26,019 nt of DNA, from the IMG/VR virus record IMGVR_UViG_3300049226_000061, positions 1-26,019 of that record, one strand, 5' to 3'. Under the pieces are notes generated by a model, which worked only from the letters and a program-made list of their open reading frames with translations, searched no databases and was not told the origin of the DNA. Both the position numbers and the translations under genes were made by a program. Positions 1-7,563 of this stretch are shown here, one piece after another. Every line of letters begins with the position of its first letter. Positions within the stretch are counted from its first letter, which is position 1. This DNA comes from a virus.

Positions 1-36
1 ATAAGTACTTTTTAAACAAAACTAATCTAAAATAAT

Positions 37-792
37 ATGACTACTAATTTTAAAAATAACGTTTGGGACGCGGTTGCAACAAGCGCGCCCAAAATGCCGA
101 AGAAACTACTTTCACCAGGTAGCACGAATGCAAAAACAGCAAAGAACGAAATTAAGACTTTTATACTTTATCTTATGCCGTACAATCAAAATAGCGAAGG
201 GCGCAATTTATGCCCGCACGCCTCCAAGGGTTGCGCTGCTGCTTGCTTAGTTAGTGCTGGTCGCGGTTCCTTTAGCAATGTAATAAAAGCAAGAGTAAAC
301 AAAACCGAATTGTTTATTAAAAATAAATTAGCCTTCTTAAATAAGCTAGCTGACGAAATTACACAAGAGACCGCAAAAGCTAAGCGGGGCGGGTATCGGG
401 TTGCTTTTAGACTCAATGGTACGTCCGATGCTGACTTTATCTATATGCTTAAAAAATACGGCTTTTTAGATATTGAGGACCTGCAGCCCCACGCGGTTTT
501 TTATGACTACACTAAAAACGTACAAAAGGCAATAAGATATAAAAGCCATCCAAATTACACGGTGACTTTTTCACGTGCTGAAAATAACGCGGTTAAAACT
601 AAGCTAGCAATAAAGCACGGTTTAAACGTTGCGGCGGTGTTCAATGAGTTGCCTAATACTTGGCGCGGTGTTGAGGTTGTTGACGGTGATAAGTCAGATC
701 TACAAATGTTAAAATATAACGGGGTTATATTAGGACTCAAAGCGAAAGGAGCCGCGCGCAAAGATACAACAGGCTTTACAATTTTAAATTGA
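37..792 (+). CDS. Gp88-family phage protein
   Basis: The 251-residue product resembles the family named after mycobacteriophage gene product 88, whose biochemical role is not established. The family-like core is seen at about residues 59-90: LCPHASKGCAAACL with Cys59, Cys66 and Cys70, then GRG and a basic ARVNKTELF stretch. A conserved-looking FRLNGTSD block follows near residue 125. The closely spaced cysteines could bind a metal, but that is inference. The start is the ATG after an AT-rich leader with no Shine-Dalgarno sequence, as is normal in Bacteroidetes. The stop is followed at once by the next small ORF. Family assignment is fairly secure; function is unknown. Confidence 0.75.
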   Translation: MTTNFKNNVWDAVATSAPKMPKKLLSPGSTNAKTAKNEIKTFILYLMPYNQNSEGRNLCPHASKGCAAACLVSAGRGSFSNVIKARVNKTELFIKNKLAFLNKLADEITQETAKAKRGGYRVAFRLNGTSDADFIYMLKKYGFLDIEDLQPHAVFYDYTKNVQKAIRYKSHPNYTVTFSRAENNAVKTKLAIKHGLNVAAVFNELPNTWRGVEVVDGDKSDLQMLKYNGVILGLKAKGAARKDTTGFTILN

Positions 793-797
793 ATAAT

Positions 798-983
798 ATG
801 TACTTAAGATTCTTAAACTACAAAGATACATTAATGAAGGTCACGGATGAATTATACGGTCCACGAAAATATTATATGCTGATGCCGGATGAAAAAATAA
901 ATTGTGTCTCCGAAACGCACGCAAGAATGAAAAAATATGTTTTAAAGCAAAAGAAAAACTTTAAACGCAATGGGCTCCATTAA
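798..983 (+). CDS. Small basic hypothetical protein
   Basis: This is a 61-residue ORF starting MYLRFLNYKD, just after the stop of the Gp88-like gene. An in-frame TTG at 789 would overlap the upstream stop, but the ATG at 798 is the more likely start. The protein is rich in Lys, Arg and Tyr, has no membrane segment and matches no family I recognise. Its last codons (FKRNGLH) lie inside the first copy of an 18-bp tandem repeat, so its C-terminus is shaped by that repeat. It could be a real small early protein or a chance ORF. Confidence 0.5.
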   Translation: MYLRFLNYKDTLMKVTDELYGPRKYYMLMPDEKINCVSETHARMKKYVLKQKKNFKRNGLH

Positions 984-997
984 ACGCAATGGGCTCC
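961..997 (+). repeat. Tandem 18-bp repeat (TTAAACGCAATGGGCTCC x2)
   Basis: Two identical 18-bp copies lie at 961-978 and 980-997, separated by one base. The first copy covers the end of the small ORF before it and the second is intergenic. The core TTAAACGCAATGGG matches a motif found elsewhere in the window (13783, 20647, 20668, 24825). The junction also holds a short AATGG-GCT-CCATT inverted repeat. Confidence 0.85.
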
Positions 998-1024
998 CCT
1001 CCAGCACGCCCTCCAGGTTCCCCC

Positions 1025-1042
1025 TGTAGGGCAAATCCTACA
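1025..1042. other. Hairpin TGTAGG-N6-CCTACA
   Basis: A perfect 6-bp stem with a 6-base loop sits between the tandem repeat and the phased TAACA repeats. No T-run follows, so a classical intrinsic terminator is unlikely. It may be part of the control region of the promoter downstream. Confidence 0.5.
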
Positions 1043-1049
1043 CGAGCTG

Positions 1050-1098
1050 TTAACAATTATTTAACATTAATTTAACATTAAGTTAACATTGGGTAACA
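1050..1098. promoter_or_regulatory. Five phased TAACA repeats (operator-like)
   Basis: TAACA occurs at 1051, 1062, 1073, 1084 and 1094, with spacings of 11, 11, 11 and 10 bases. Four of them read TTAACA and three continue as TTAACATT. The array runs into the -33 element of the promoter that follows. One-turn spacing suggests that several protein units bind along one face of the helix. The regulator is not identifiable. Confidence 0.6.
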
Positions 1099-1116
1099 TT
1101 GCCTGCCCTATATTTG
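1089..1116 (+). promoter_or_regulatory. Bacteroidetes-type promoter
   Basis: TTG at 1089-1091 and TATATTTG at 1109-1116 are separated by 17 bases. This fits the Bacteroidetes consensus TTG-N17-23-TAnnTTTG. The ATG of the next small gene lies 22 bases after the -7 element, so transcription should begin just upstream of it. The repeats overlapping the -33 element suggest repression or activation. Confidence 0.7.
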
Positions 1117-1138
1117 GGGTATAATTAAAAACAAAAAT

Positions 1139-1294
1139 ATGACACTAAAACAAGTTTACACTATATTGAACAAAACAATCGGACAGGTTGACCCTGATAC
1201 TTATTTGAAGCTATCCGAAGCTATCGCGAAGCATTCTACAACATCCTTCCAGGAGGGTGCCGATATGGTAAAACGAGTATACAATATAAAATAA
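1139..1294 (+). CDS. Small hypothetical protein, first gene after promoter
   Basis: The 51-residue ORF begins MTLKQVYTILNKTIGQVDP and ends MVKRVYNIK. It is directly downstream of a consensus promoter, and its ATG is preceded by the AT-rich leader AAAAACAAAAAT, which supports expression. It looks soluble and mostly helical. I do not recognise a family. It is probably an early phage protein transcribed together with the two small genes that follow. Confidence 0.6.
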   Translation: MTLKQVYTILNKTIGQVDPDTYLKLSEAIAKHSTTSFQEGADMVKRVYNIK

Positions 1295-1300
1295 AAAACG

Positions 1301-1402
1301 ATGAACACACAGAAAGCAATTAAAATAGTAGCAGTAATATTAACAGTAATTTCAGCAGTTGTCACCTTTGGCGGCGGTGTTGTTATCCTTTTAAATTTAT
1401 AA
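1301..1402 (+). CDS. 33-residue single-pass membrane peptide
   Basis: The ORF starts MNTQKAIK and continues with a hydrophobic stretch of about 23 residues (IVAVILTVISAVVTFGGGVV), enough for one membrane helix with a basic N-terminus. It starts 6 bases after the previous stop, and its stop overlaps the next start (TAATG). The arrangement favours a real mini-gene in the same transcript. Function is unknown; small phage membrane peptides may alter host envelope functions, but nothing here shows that. Confidence 0.5.
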   Translation: MNTQKAIKIVAVILTVISAVVTFGGGVVILLNL

Positions 1403-1599
1403 TGATGAGGTACAATAAACTAAACAAATTCGAGGCTGGCATCATTGAGGATGCCCTTAACCTTTGGGCTAATACCTTTATACAAGAAATTAAACAGATA
1501 GAAAGCTCCGGGCGCGTTGCACTCTTTCACGAGGATTACCCCAAGGGCATTAAAACTGATATTTTAGATAAGGTCAGAGACCTAACCAAAAAACGTTAA
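1402..1599 (+). CDS. Small hypothetical protein
   Basis: The 65-residue product starts MMRYNKLNKFEAGIIEDALNL and is predicted to be soluble and helical, with a charged, basic C-terminus. The start overlaps the stop of the membrane peptide by one base (TAATG), indicating translational coupling. A large hairpin follows about 12 bases after the stop. No family is recognised. Because the ATG is doubled (ATGATG), the exact first residue is uncertain by one codon. Confidence 0.6.
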   Translation: MMRYNKLNKFEAGIIEDALNLWANTFIQEIKQIESSGRVALFHEDYPKGIKTDILDKVRDLTKKR

Positions 1600-1611
1600 C
1601 ATATTAATTCT

Positions 1612-1645
1612 GAGGCGGTCCTACATTGTTTGTTTAGGTCGCCTC
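1612..1645 (+). terminator. Hairpin, possible terminator
   Basis: GAGGCG (1612-1617) pairs with CGCCTC, and an inner CCTA pairs with TAGG, leaving a loop of about 11 bases. A pyrimidine-rich tract TCCTTTCCTTT follows. It may end the short early transcript or attenuate the next small gene, which starts at 1662. The T-run is broken by C, so termination strength is doubtful. Confidence 0.45.
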
Positions 1646-1661
1646 TCCTTTCCTTTCAAAT

Positions 1662-1820
1662 ATGCACTATTTACACATTTTAGACTACAGCACAGGCACG
1701 AACACAGCATATATATACAATTCACCCCCTGAGGACCTGGAAACCGAGGTTATAACCTTAGGGCACAGCTTAAAAAATTGCGAGTGGATGCTTTCAACGA
1801 ATAAACCGGAAACCCTATAA
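1662..1820 (+). CDS. Small hypothetical protein
   Basis: The 52-residue ORF begins MHYLHILDYSTGTNTAYIYN and ends MLSTNKPETL. The pattern, with alternating aromatic residues followed by PPEDLETEVITLGHSLKNCEW, looks like a compact beta/alpha domain. Similar short proteins that bear on an acidic patch are common among flavophage early genes, but I cannot name this one. It follows a hairpin and precedes a long non-coding region, so it is the last gene of the early cluster on this side. Confidence 0.55.
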   Translation: MHYLHILDYSTGTNTAYIYNSPPEDLETEVITLGHSLKNCEWMLSTNKPETL

Positions 1821-2061
1821 GTGACCACAGGGCAAACAACGTAAAACGGAATGTGCCTTGTTTAAGTACCCAAGTTTAATCAAATCAACCGAAATAGAAA
1901 CTGCTCAGGTCTCCCTGCGATATTTGATGTTTAGGGATTAGGGTGGAATCACAATGACACCCGAATATATATATTACATATAATATTTGGCAAAAGAATA
2001 TACCTCACCCACAGCCTCACTTATATAGTACTTATATTATATATGTTTTTATAATAGAAAG

Positions 2062-2082
2062 ATATTATAAGGTTTATAATAT
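2062..2082. promoter_or_regulatory. Palindrome ATATTATAA-ggt-TTATAATAT
   Basis: A perfect 9-bp inverted repeat with a 3-base spacer, typical in size of a dimeric regulator site. It lies about 170 bases before the first tail gene. AT-rich composition raises the chance of coincidence. Confidence 0.45.
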
Positions 2083-2089
2083 GCTGGTA

Positions 2090-2126
2090 GTGGATGTGCG
2101 TGTCTGCCTCTTTGGGTGGCATCCAC
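2090..2126 (+). ncRNA. Structured leader hairpin GTGGATG...CATCCAC
   Basis: A 7-bp outer stem pairs GTGGATG (2090-2096) with CATCCAC (2120-2126) around a GC-richer loop in otherwise AT-rich DNA. The flanking GTGTC (2100-2104) and GACAC (2127-2131) offer an alternative pairing, so two mutually exclusive folds are possible. It could be a leader RNA or a processing site. There is no T-run directly after it. Confidence 0.35.
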
Positions 2127-2186
2127 GACACTCGACATATAAGTAACTCTTTTTATTTGACTTTGTTGTATATTCAGAGCAATTAT

Positions 2187-2206
2187 TTTGTTATAAATAT
2201 AACAAA
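2187..2206. promoter_or_regulatory. Palindrome TTTGTTATA-aa-TATAACAAA
   Basis: A perfect 9-bp inverted repeat with a 2-base spacer, located 44 bases upstream of the first tail gene start. Its position and symmetry suit an operator for a dimeric regulator. Confidence 0.5.
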
Positions 2207-2249
2207 CGAATATCGTGGTACATAAAACCCATATATAAGTTATATATAT

Positions 2250-2942
2250 ATGACTAAAGAATTTGAAATAAAAGTCCCCTCAGTAAAAGAGAATATTCAG
2301 CTACATAAGTATCAGAAGTATATTAAGCTGTTGCAAGACAACGAAGATATAGATGCAGACTTTCATCGATTGAAGGTGTTGCAGATATTCTGTGGTCTTG
2401 AGCTCAACGAGGCGAACAAGCTTCCTGTTGCGGAACTTGACTTCATAGTTGATCACATAGTAAAGATAATGTCTACTGAAGATAAACTTCAGCGCAGGTT
2501 TACTATGACTGACCCAAGCGGTAAAACGGTTGAGTTTGGTTTTATGCCTAACCTAAGCGAAATGACCTTAGGTGAGTATGTAGACCTAGAAAGTTATGTT
2601 TCTGATTGGGAGCAAATGCACAAGGCACTTGCAGTTATGTACAGACCTATTGTTGCTGGAAAGGGAGAGTTCTACGAGATAGAAGAATATGAAGGCTCTG
2701 CTAAATATGCAGACGTAATGAGGGATGCTCCAATGAATGTTGCTACGGGTGCTATGGTTTTTTTTTACAGTTTAGGGAAAGAACTACTGAAAACTACCCT
2801 TCGCTCTTTACAGGAGGATCTTCAGAAGGACCCACAACAGCAGAAGCTTCCTTCGGAAACAAATGGGGATGGTATCAATCAATATATGCACTCGCTGGAG
2901 GAGATGTTCTCAAGTTTGGAGACGTTACAAAAACAAATCTAG
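2250..2942 (+). CDS. Tail assembly chaperone-like protein (short form)
   Basis: The 230-residue product resembles a flavophage family found at the head of tail modules and shares the logic of the lambda gpG/gpGT chaperones. The N-terminus is helical (KYQKYIKLLQDNEDIDADFHRLKVLQIF is one block). The middle holds GFMPNLSEMTLGEYVDL and MHKALAVMYRPI. The end of the ordered part is MVFFYSLGKELLKTTL. A run of nine T codes the FF and is an in-phase -1 slippery site (T TTT TTT, 2759-2765). An overlapping reading frame continues to 3025, so a longer form is likely. The start follows the conserved late leader. Confidence is high that it is a gene and moderate for the role. Confidence 0.7.
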   Translation: MTKEFEIKVPSVKENIQLHKYQKYIKLLQDNEDIDADFHRLKVLQIFCGLELNEANKLPVAELDFIVDHIVKIMSTEDKLQRRFTMTDPSGKTVEFGFMPNLSEMTLGEYVDLESYVSDWEQMHKALAVMYRPIVAGKGEFYEIEEYEGSAKYADVMRDAPMNVATGAMVFFYSLGKELLKTTLRSLQEDLQKDPQQQKLPSETNGDGINQYMHSLEEMFSSLETLQKQI

Positions 2943-3025
2943 GGAAGTGCTTAATGTGGATGGAGTTTGAAAAGGAAAAGAACGATTTAGAAAGAATGCG
3001 AATAGAAAGAATGAGTAGACAATGA
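2765..3025 (+). CDS. -1 frame extension of the tail assembly chaperone
   Basis: This frame is open from 2705 to the TGA at 3025 but lacks a start upstream of 2954. It encodes a protein-like segment, KWGWYQSIYALAGGDVLKF then DVTKTNLGKCLMWMEFEKEK, ending MRIERMSRQ. A slip at the nine-T run (2757-2766) would give a fusion of about 258 residues. The stop overlaps the next start (ATGA at 3022), implying that this frame is really translated. An ATG at 2954 could start a separate 23-residue peptide, but that would leave the best part of the sequence untranslated. The exact slip site is inferred, not shown. Confidence 0.6.
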   Translation, partial: LQFRERTTENYPSLFTGGSSEGPTTAEASFGNKWGWYQSIYALAGGDVLKFGDVTKTNLGKCLMWMEFEKEKNDLERMRIERMSRQ

Positions 3026-3483
3026 GAGCAGTATACGAAGTATTAGATAAAATAAAGGACAAGCTAAGACAATCCCCTAACATACAAACAGTATCGTTTG
3101 GAGACCTGTTCAGTGTTGACCTGAATAAGACAGACATATATCCTATTGCACATATCAATATGGGGAATGTATCTTTCCAAGAGTACAAGCTTGAGGTAAC
3201 AATCAATCTGCTCCTTTTGGATATTGTAGACGATAACAGGGATTCGGATATGACGGATGACTTCTACGGAAATGACAACCTCCAAGATATCCTAAACACT
3301 CTGTTGGCGGAAGCCAACATTTTAGTAGCAGACCTGAGAAGGGGACAGGGTTATGAAGACTTGTTCCAGATAGAATCAGACCTAACTGCACAGCCGTTCT
3401 TAGATAGATTTGAGAATCAGCTTGCAGGATGGGGCATAGACATTGTGATATCATTCCCTAATAACGAAGTAACTATTTGCTAA
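3022..3483 (+). CDS. Head-tail connector / tail completion-like protein
   Basis: The 153-residue protein has the form of a small connector seen in Bacteroidetes phages: an N-terminal helix (MRAVYEVLDKIKDKLRQSP), a strand-rich core (TDIYPIAHINMGN), then YKLEVTINLLLLDIVDDN. The C-terminal part has FYGNDNLQDILNTLLAEAN, a run of residues conserved in my recollection of the family, and ends NEVTIC. Its start overlaps the -1 frame stop (ATGA). It is probably a tail terminator or neck protein that closes the tail tube and joins it to the head. The specific role is inferred from position and shape. Confidence 0.55.
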   Translation: MRAVYEVLDKIKDKLRQSPNIQTVSFGDLFSVDLNKTDIYPIAHINMGNVSFQEYKLEVTINLLLLDIVDDNRDSDMTDDFYGNDNLQDILNTLLAEANILVADLRRGQGYEDLFQIESDLTAQPFLDRFENQLAGWGIDIVISFPNNEVTIC

Positions 3484-3992
3484 TGGCAGCTAGAAGTCCA
3501 CTTACAGGTAGATTCGCTAAGGTTGATCAGGTACTTGAGCAACTTGCAAGGGATGTTATTATTCCTGAGTTGCAAAAGACCCTAAGAAACCAAGACAAGG
3601 TGGTTGGCGGAAAGCCACCATCACTTGTCGACACATTCGACTATGAGTTATCTGAAGATGGGGTTAATATATTTTCTACCTCCTCATATTCAGGTTCTGT
3701 GGACTTGGGATATAAAGGACCTAGACCTCCATACCAAAGTATTGCTCTTTGGGTAAAAAAAAGAGGTATTAGACCACGTAATAAAAGTGGCAGGTTTGTA
3801 CGTATGACTGAAGGTTATATAAACAGAACTGCATTCGCAATAGCAAATAAAATAGGCAGAGAGGGCTATCTAGGCTCCAACTATGTTGGAGAATCATATA
3901 TAAACGTAGCAGACATAATAGTAAAATCCATAAGCGAAGCTTATGCAGAAGATATTAGAAATATGTTAAACAAAAACATAAGTAGACAATAA
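3477..3992 (+). CDS. Neck/tail-completion structural protein
   Basis: The 171-residue product resembles small neck proteins (HK97 gp10-type size): N-terminal helix with basic residues, then a strand-rich domain with SGSVDLGYKGPRPPYQSIAL and a long C-terminal helix. It overlaps the previous gene by 7 bases, and its stop overlaps the next start (TAATG). It likely takes part in joining head and tail together with the preceding protein. No catalytic motif is seen. It ends ISRQ, the same three final residues as the frameshift product upstream. Confidence 0.5.
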   Translation: MLMAARSPLTGRFAKVDQVLEQLARDVIIPELQKTLRNQDKVVGGKPPSLVDTFDYELSEDGVNIFSTSSYSGSVDLGYKGPRPPYQSIALWVKKRGIRPRNKSGRFVRMTEGYINRTAFAIANKIGREGYLGSNYVGESYINVADIIVKSISEAYAEDIRNMLNKNISRQ

Positions 3993-5128
3993 TGGCAACA
4001 ATAATAAATACAAGAAGCCCTTTTTATATACAAGTTTCAGACGAATCTTTGTTTGAGGCGAAACTTGAATTATATATATATTCAGGAGAGAAGAAGTCAA
4101 GTCCTGCAGCTTCTGATTTGGAGTACACAATACAAAAGGCAGTGATAGGTTCAGACAACTACATTGTGTTTGAGATATCTGAACTTGTTAGAGATTACAT
4201 AGATGTGAACTTTAACCAAGAAAGAACTGAAGATGCTTATGTAGCTAGAATCGAAGCTGATGGGGGTACATTTGAACAAAACAGTTTATTAACACAATTC
4301 TCACTTGATTTAGATGATGATTACTCAAGTAGCTCTGTTTGGGTAGAAGCAGACATAGAATCCTATGACTCTGCAGGTTCTCTATTGAAAACAGAATACT
4401 TTGATTATATAGCTATGGATGGGTATGGGTATTTTGAAGAAGGTGCAAATCCTGAGCCTAGCAGAACATTATTACAAACTAATACAGACATATACTATCT
4501 TCAAGGCAATGCAGTTCAAGTGCCTGTGTTCAGCGAAGAGGTAACCTCAGTGAAGTTCTACAACGATGGTTCTTTACATACAACAAGAACAATATCCTCC
4601 TCCAATAACTCTTCAGGTCAAATATCTTACCCAAGCGTTACAGCAGACACGGATAAGATTGAGGTCATCAGTGCTTCAGGCACTGAGACCATAAACGCCT
4701 ATCCTACATCTGAGTGTAAATACACACCGTACAGAGTAACATTCGTAAATAAGTTCGGAGCATTGCAGAATATATATTTCTTCAAGAAGTCTGTACAATC
4801 TATAAATACTAAGGAAGACTCATATAAAGCAAGTGTGTTTAATATGTTTGACTTGAGATATGATTTACAGCAACATCAATATCAGACATTTCATAAGCTA
4901 GGCAGAGAAAGCATTACTATGAACACAGGTTTTGTATCTGAAGAGTATAATGAAGTAATGAAGCAAATGATGCTTAGTGAAAAGGTTTGGATTGAAGATG
5001 AGGGAGAAATACTCCCTATTAATGTTAAGTCTCAATCACTAACATACAAGACAAGTGTCAACGATAAATTAATAAACTATAGCGTACAATTCGATTACTC
5101 ATTTGACAAGATAAACAATATAAGATAA
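3992..5128 (+). CDS. Tail structural protein, baseplate-like
   Basis: The 378-residue protein is strand-rich, acidic and without membrane segments. It starts MATIINTRSPFYIQVSDES, a form common among flavophage tail proteins, and includes VFEISELVRDYIDV near residue 60. The C-terminal half has a YRVTFVNKFGALQNIYFFK block. It is coupled by one-base overlaps to both neighbours (TAATG), so it is made with the next, larger tail protein. It is probably part of the tail tip or baseplate. I cannot assign the subunit; structure prediction would settle it. Confidence 0.5.
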   Translation: MATIINTRSPFYIQVSDESLFEAKLELYIYSGEKKSSPAASDLEYTIQKAVIGSDNYIVFEISELVRDYIDVNFNQERTEDAYVARIEADGGTFEQNSLLTQFSLDLDDDYSSSSVWVEADIESYDSAGSLLKTEYFDYIAMDGYGYFEEGANPEPSRTLLQTNTDIYYLQGNAVQVPVFSEEVTSVKFYNDGSLHTTRTISSSNNSSGQISYPSVTADTDKIEVISASGTETINAYPTSECKYTPYRVTFVNKFGALQNIYFFKKSVQSINTKEDSYKASVFNMFDLRYDLQQHQYQTFHKLGRESITMNTGFVSEEYNEVMKQMMLSEKVWIEDEGEILPINVKSQSLTYKTSVNDKLINYSVQFDYSFDKINNIR

Positions 5129-7563
5129 TGAACAAGGTTGTATTATACATAAAAGATGCTGATAGTGTGTTTCAGGCAGTGGACCTGTTTGAGGATGAAA
5201 CAATCTCTGTAACGTCTAAAGTACAAGATATACGAGACATATCCAAGGTATTTACAGACTTCTCTCAATCGTTTACATTACCAGCTTCAAAGAAAAACAA
5301 CAAAATATTTAGACACTTCTACAACTATTTCATATCTGAGGGTGCATTTGATGCTAGAAAGAAAGTCGAGGCGCAGATAGAGATAAACTACATACCTTTT
5401 AGGCAGGGGAAAGTTTTCCTGAATAGCGTTAAAATGAAAGACAACAAGCCGTTTGCATATAATGTTACGTTTTTCGGTAATACTGTTACGCTAAAAGACT
5501 CTTTAGGCGATGATGAGTTAAGTCAGCTTAATTTCTCTCAATTTGACCACGATTACGGTACAGATGAAGTTAGAGATGGTCTTACAACAGGTGTTGACTT
5601 CAGCGGAAATACTACATCAATTATATACCCCTTAATAAGCCACACTAAAAGACTTTACTTTGACTCAAGGAATAGTGGAGGGCATAGTCTTGATGGAAAC
5701 CTACATTTTCAAAGCACAGGAGGCGGAAGTAACAATTCAAATTTAGCTTTAGAATATATAGACCTAAAACCTGCTATAAAGGCAAAAGAAATTATAAGTG
5801 CTATAGAGGATAACCCTAAATATAACATATCTTTTGTAACAGGGGATGATGATGATTTCTTTGATTCAACAGCTTTTAGTAATCTATATCTATGGTTAAG
5901 CAGGACTAAGGGTGTTCTTGGTGGTGCTGAAAGTGCAGAAGAAAAGGTAAAGGTTCTTGAAGATTGGCAATATGATTCAGGGGATGATTTTGTTTCTATA
6001 TCTTCTGACGGTCAAGAAGTTTTCTTTACGGATATACCATCATCAGGAAATCCTTTTGGTACGATAGGTCTAAATTGTACAATAACCCCATCAAGCGGAT
6101 ATGAAAATATTCAATACACAATACAAATGTATAGGGATGGTGTTCTTTGGGCAGAAGAATCTAATGTTACAGGAACTAGGTATGTTTCGTATAATTCTTC
6201 GTTTGGAGGAACTGACTTTTGGAATGATGTGAGATGGAAGTTTATATTAAAGTCAAATTCTCAATTTTTATTTACCCCTAGTTTAACAATGTTTGACCTT
6301 AGAAGCTCCCCAACAAGAAGTCAGATTCTTGATTGTAACCCAAGCCAGCTTACTGCTCAAAGTAAGGTAATAATATCTGAAGAAATACCTAAGATGAAAA
6401 TAATAGATTTTCTTTCAGGTATATTCAATATATTCAACCTTACCGCTTTCTTCATTAGCGATATGAGTAGTCCTAATTTCGGTAAAGTAAAGGTAATGAA
6501 GCTAGATGATTTTTACACTCCTACCGACACAGGCTCGGATGCCTACCCATCAAAAATATACGACATAACGAAATATGTCGATTCTACCAATACTGATGTT
6601 GAGGCAACAATTCCTTTTAGCGAAATAAACTTCAACTATCAAGAGGGAAAGACCCTTTTAATGAAGCGACATAGCGAAACATTTAATAGTGAGTTTGGAG
6701 ACGAGGAGTTCACGCCAGATGGGGTAGATAGGGGTAAACCATATGAAGTTAAAGTTCCATTTGAACACTTTAAATTTGAAAGACTATTCGATGATAATAC
6801 TTCTAGTTTTATTGCTGGAACACCAACAGATATTCAATGGGGGTATTCGGCTAATGACAATTTTAAACCAGACTACGATGCTGACCCGAAAACAGGAAAT
6901 TATGAGCCTGTTTTAACAAAGCCAATGTTGTTTTATGGAATAAATATAAGCATATCAAGTAGCCTTAGATATATAAATTGGCTTGGTTCTTCACATCAAG
7001 CTCTTTCAACGTATTGGAAGCCGTCTAACACAAATGAAAACGGAAGTAACCCTAATTATAATTTACCTGTAGAATCAGGTACAACAACATCAACGACAGC
7101 AAATAAGCTTGTAGATTCTGGTCAAAACTTCTTATCTACAGTTGAGGTTGGAGACTATGTGGCAAATACCACAGACTCAACTTTAGCTTTAGTTACTGCT
7201 GTTGATAGTGACACAACTCTGTCATTAAACTTAGATATATTTGCTTCTGGTGAAGATTATAAAGTATACAGGAAGCCTGAGTTTACCTTAAACTTTGACA
7301 ACGAAGTTGACGAGTGGAATCTAATAGATTACTCTGGAGAGACAAACTCATTATTCAGTAAATTCTATAAGACATACATAGAAGATGCTTTTAATGCTAA
7401 GAAAAGGATATTTAAGCTGACGGCATATTTACCAAATAGTATATTACTTAATTATAAGCTGAACGATAGGTTTCAGATTGGAGACAAGGTATTTACTATA
7501 AACTCAATAGACACTGACCTTAAAACAGGAGAGTCTAAACTAGAATTATTAAACGTATTATGA
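5128..7563 (+). CDS. Large tail tip / baseplate structural protein
   Basis: At 811 residues this is the largest protein in the window. It opens with MNKVVLYIKDADSVFQAVDL, then SVTSKVQDIRDISKVFTDF and SQSFTLPASKKNNKIF, a conserved-looking module in flavophage tail proteins. The central part is beta-rich with many Ser, Thr and Asn. The C-terminal stretch KTYIEDAFNAKKRIFKLTAY is followed by LNDRFQIGDKVFTINSI, again family-like. It may be the baseplate hub or distal tail protein. It is unusual that it lies before the tape measure gene. The stop overlaps the next start (ATGA at 7560). Confidence 0.55.
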   Translation: MNKVVLYIKDADSVFQAVDLFEDETISVTSKVQDIRDISKVFTDFSQSFTLPASKKNNKIFRHFYNYFISEGAFDARKKVEAQIEINYIPFRQGKVFLNSVKMKDNKPFAYNVTFFGNTVTLKDSLGDDELSQLNFSQFDHDYGTDEVRDGLTTGVDFSGNTTSIIYPLISHTKRLYFDSRNSGGHSLDGNLHFQSTGGGSNNSNLALEYIDLKPAIKAKEIISAIEDNPKYNISFVTGDDDDFFDSTAFSNLYLWLSRTKGVLGGAESAEEKVKVLEDWQYDSGDDFVSISSDGQEVFFTDIPSSGNPFGTIGLNCTITPSSGYENIQYTIQMYRDGVLWAEESNVTGTRYVSYNSSFGGTDFWNDVRWKFILKSNSQFLFTPSLTMFDLRSSPTRSQILDCNPSQLTAQSKVIISEEIPKMKIIDFLSGIFNIFNLTAFFISDMSSPNFGKVKVMKLDDFYTPTDTGSDAYPSKIYDITKYVDSTNTDVEATIPFSEINFNYQEGKTLLMKRHSETFNSEFGDEEFTPDGVDRGKPYEVKVPFEHFKFERLFDDNTSSFIAGTPTDIQWGYSANDNFKPDYDADPKTGNYEPVLTKPMLFYGINISISSSLRYINWLGSSHQALSTYWKPSNTNENGSNPNYNLPVESGTTTSTTANKLVDSGQNFLSTVEVGDYVANTTDSTLALVTAVDSDTTLSLNLDIFASGEDYKVYRKPEFTLNFDNEVDEWNLIDYSGETNSLFSKFYKTYIEDAFNAKKRIFKLTAYLPNSILLNYKLNDRFQIGDKVFTINSIDTDLKTGESKLELLNVL

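Larger units (their letters stand above)
1821..2249 (+). promoter_or_regulatory. 429-bp non-coding control region before the tail operon
   Basis: No ORF of credible length is seen here. The region holds two strong palindromes (2062-2082 and 2187-2206), a large hairpin (2090-2126) and long AT tracts. It ends in a leader, TAAGTTATATATATATGA, that is repeated upstream of 13856. It most likely carries the promoter and operators of the tail operon. No clean TTG-N17-TAnnTTTG promoter is visible, which would fit use of a phage sigma factor. Confidence 0.55.

Noticed and set aside
2775-2781. GGGAAAG, the lambda frameshift heptamer, in the chaperone gene
   Set aside because: Its phase in the reading frame is wrong for a -1 slip (codons read GGG AAA G rather than G GGA AAG). 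The nine-T run upstream is in phase.
3014-3990. AGTAGACAAT repeated at two gene ends (3014 and 3981), both encoding SRQ then stop
   Set aside because: Only two 10-base copies, both explained by similar C-terminal codons next to coupled starts; too weak to claim a regulatory signal.
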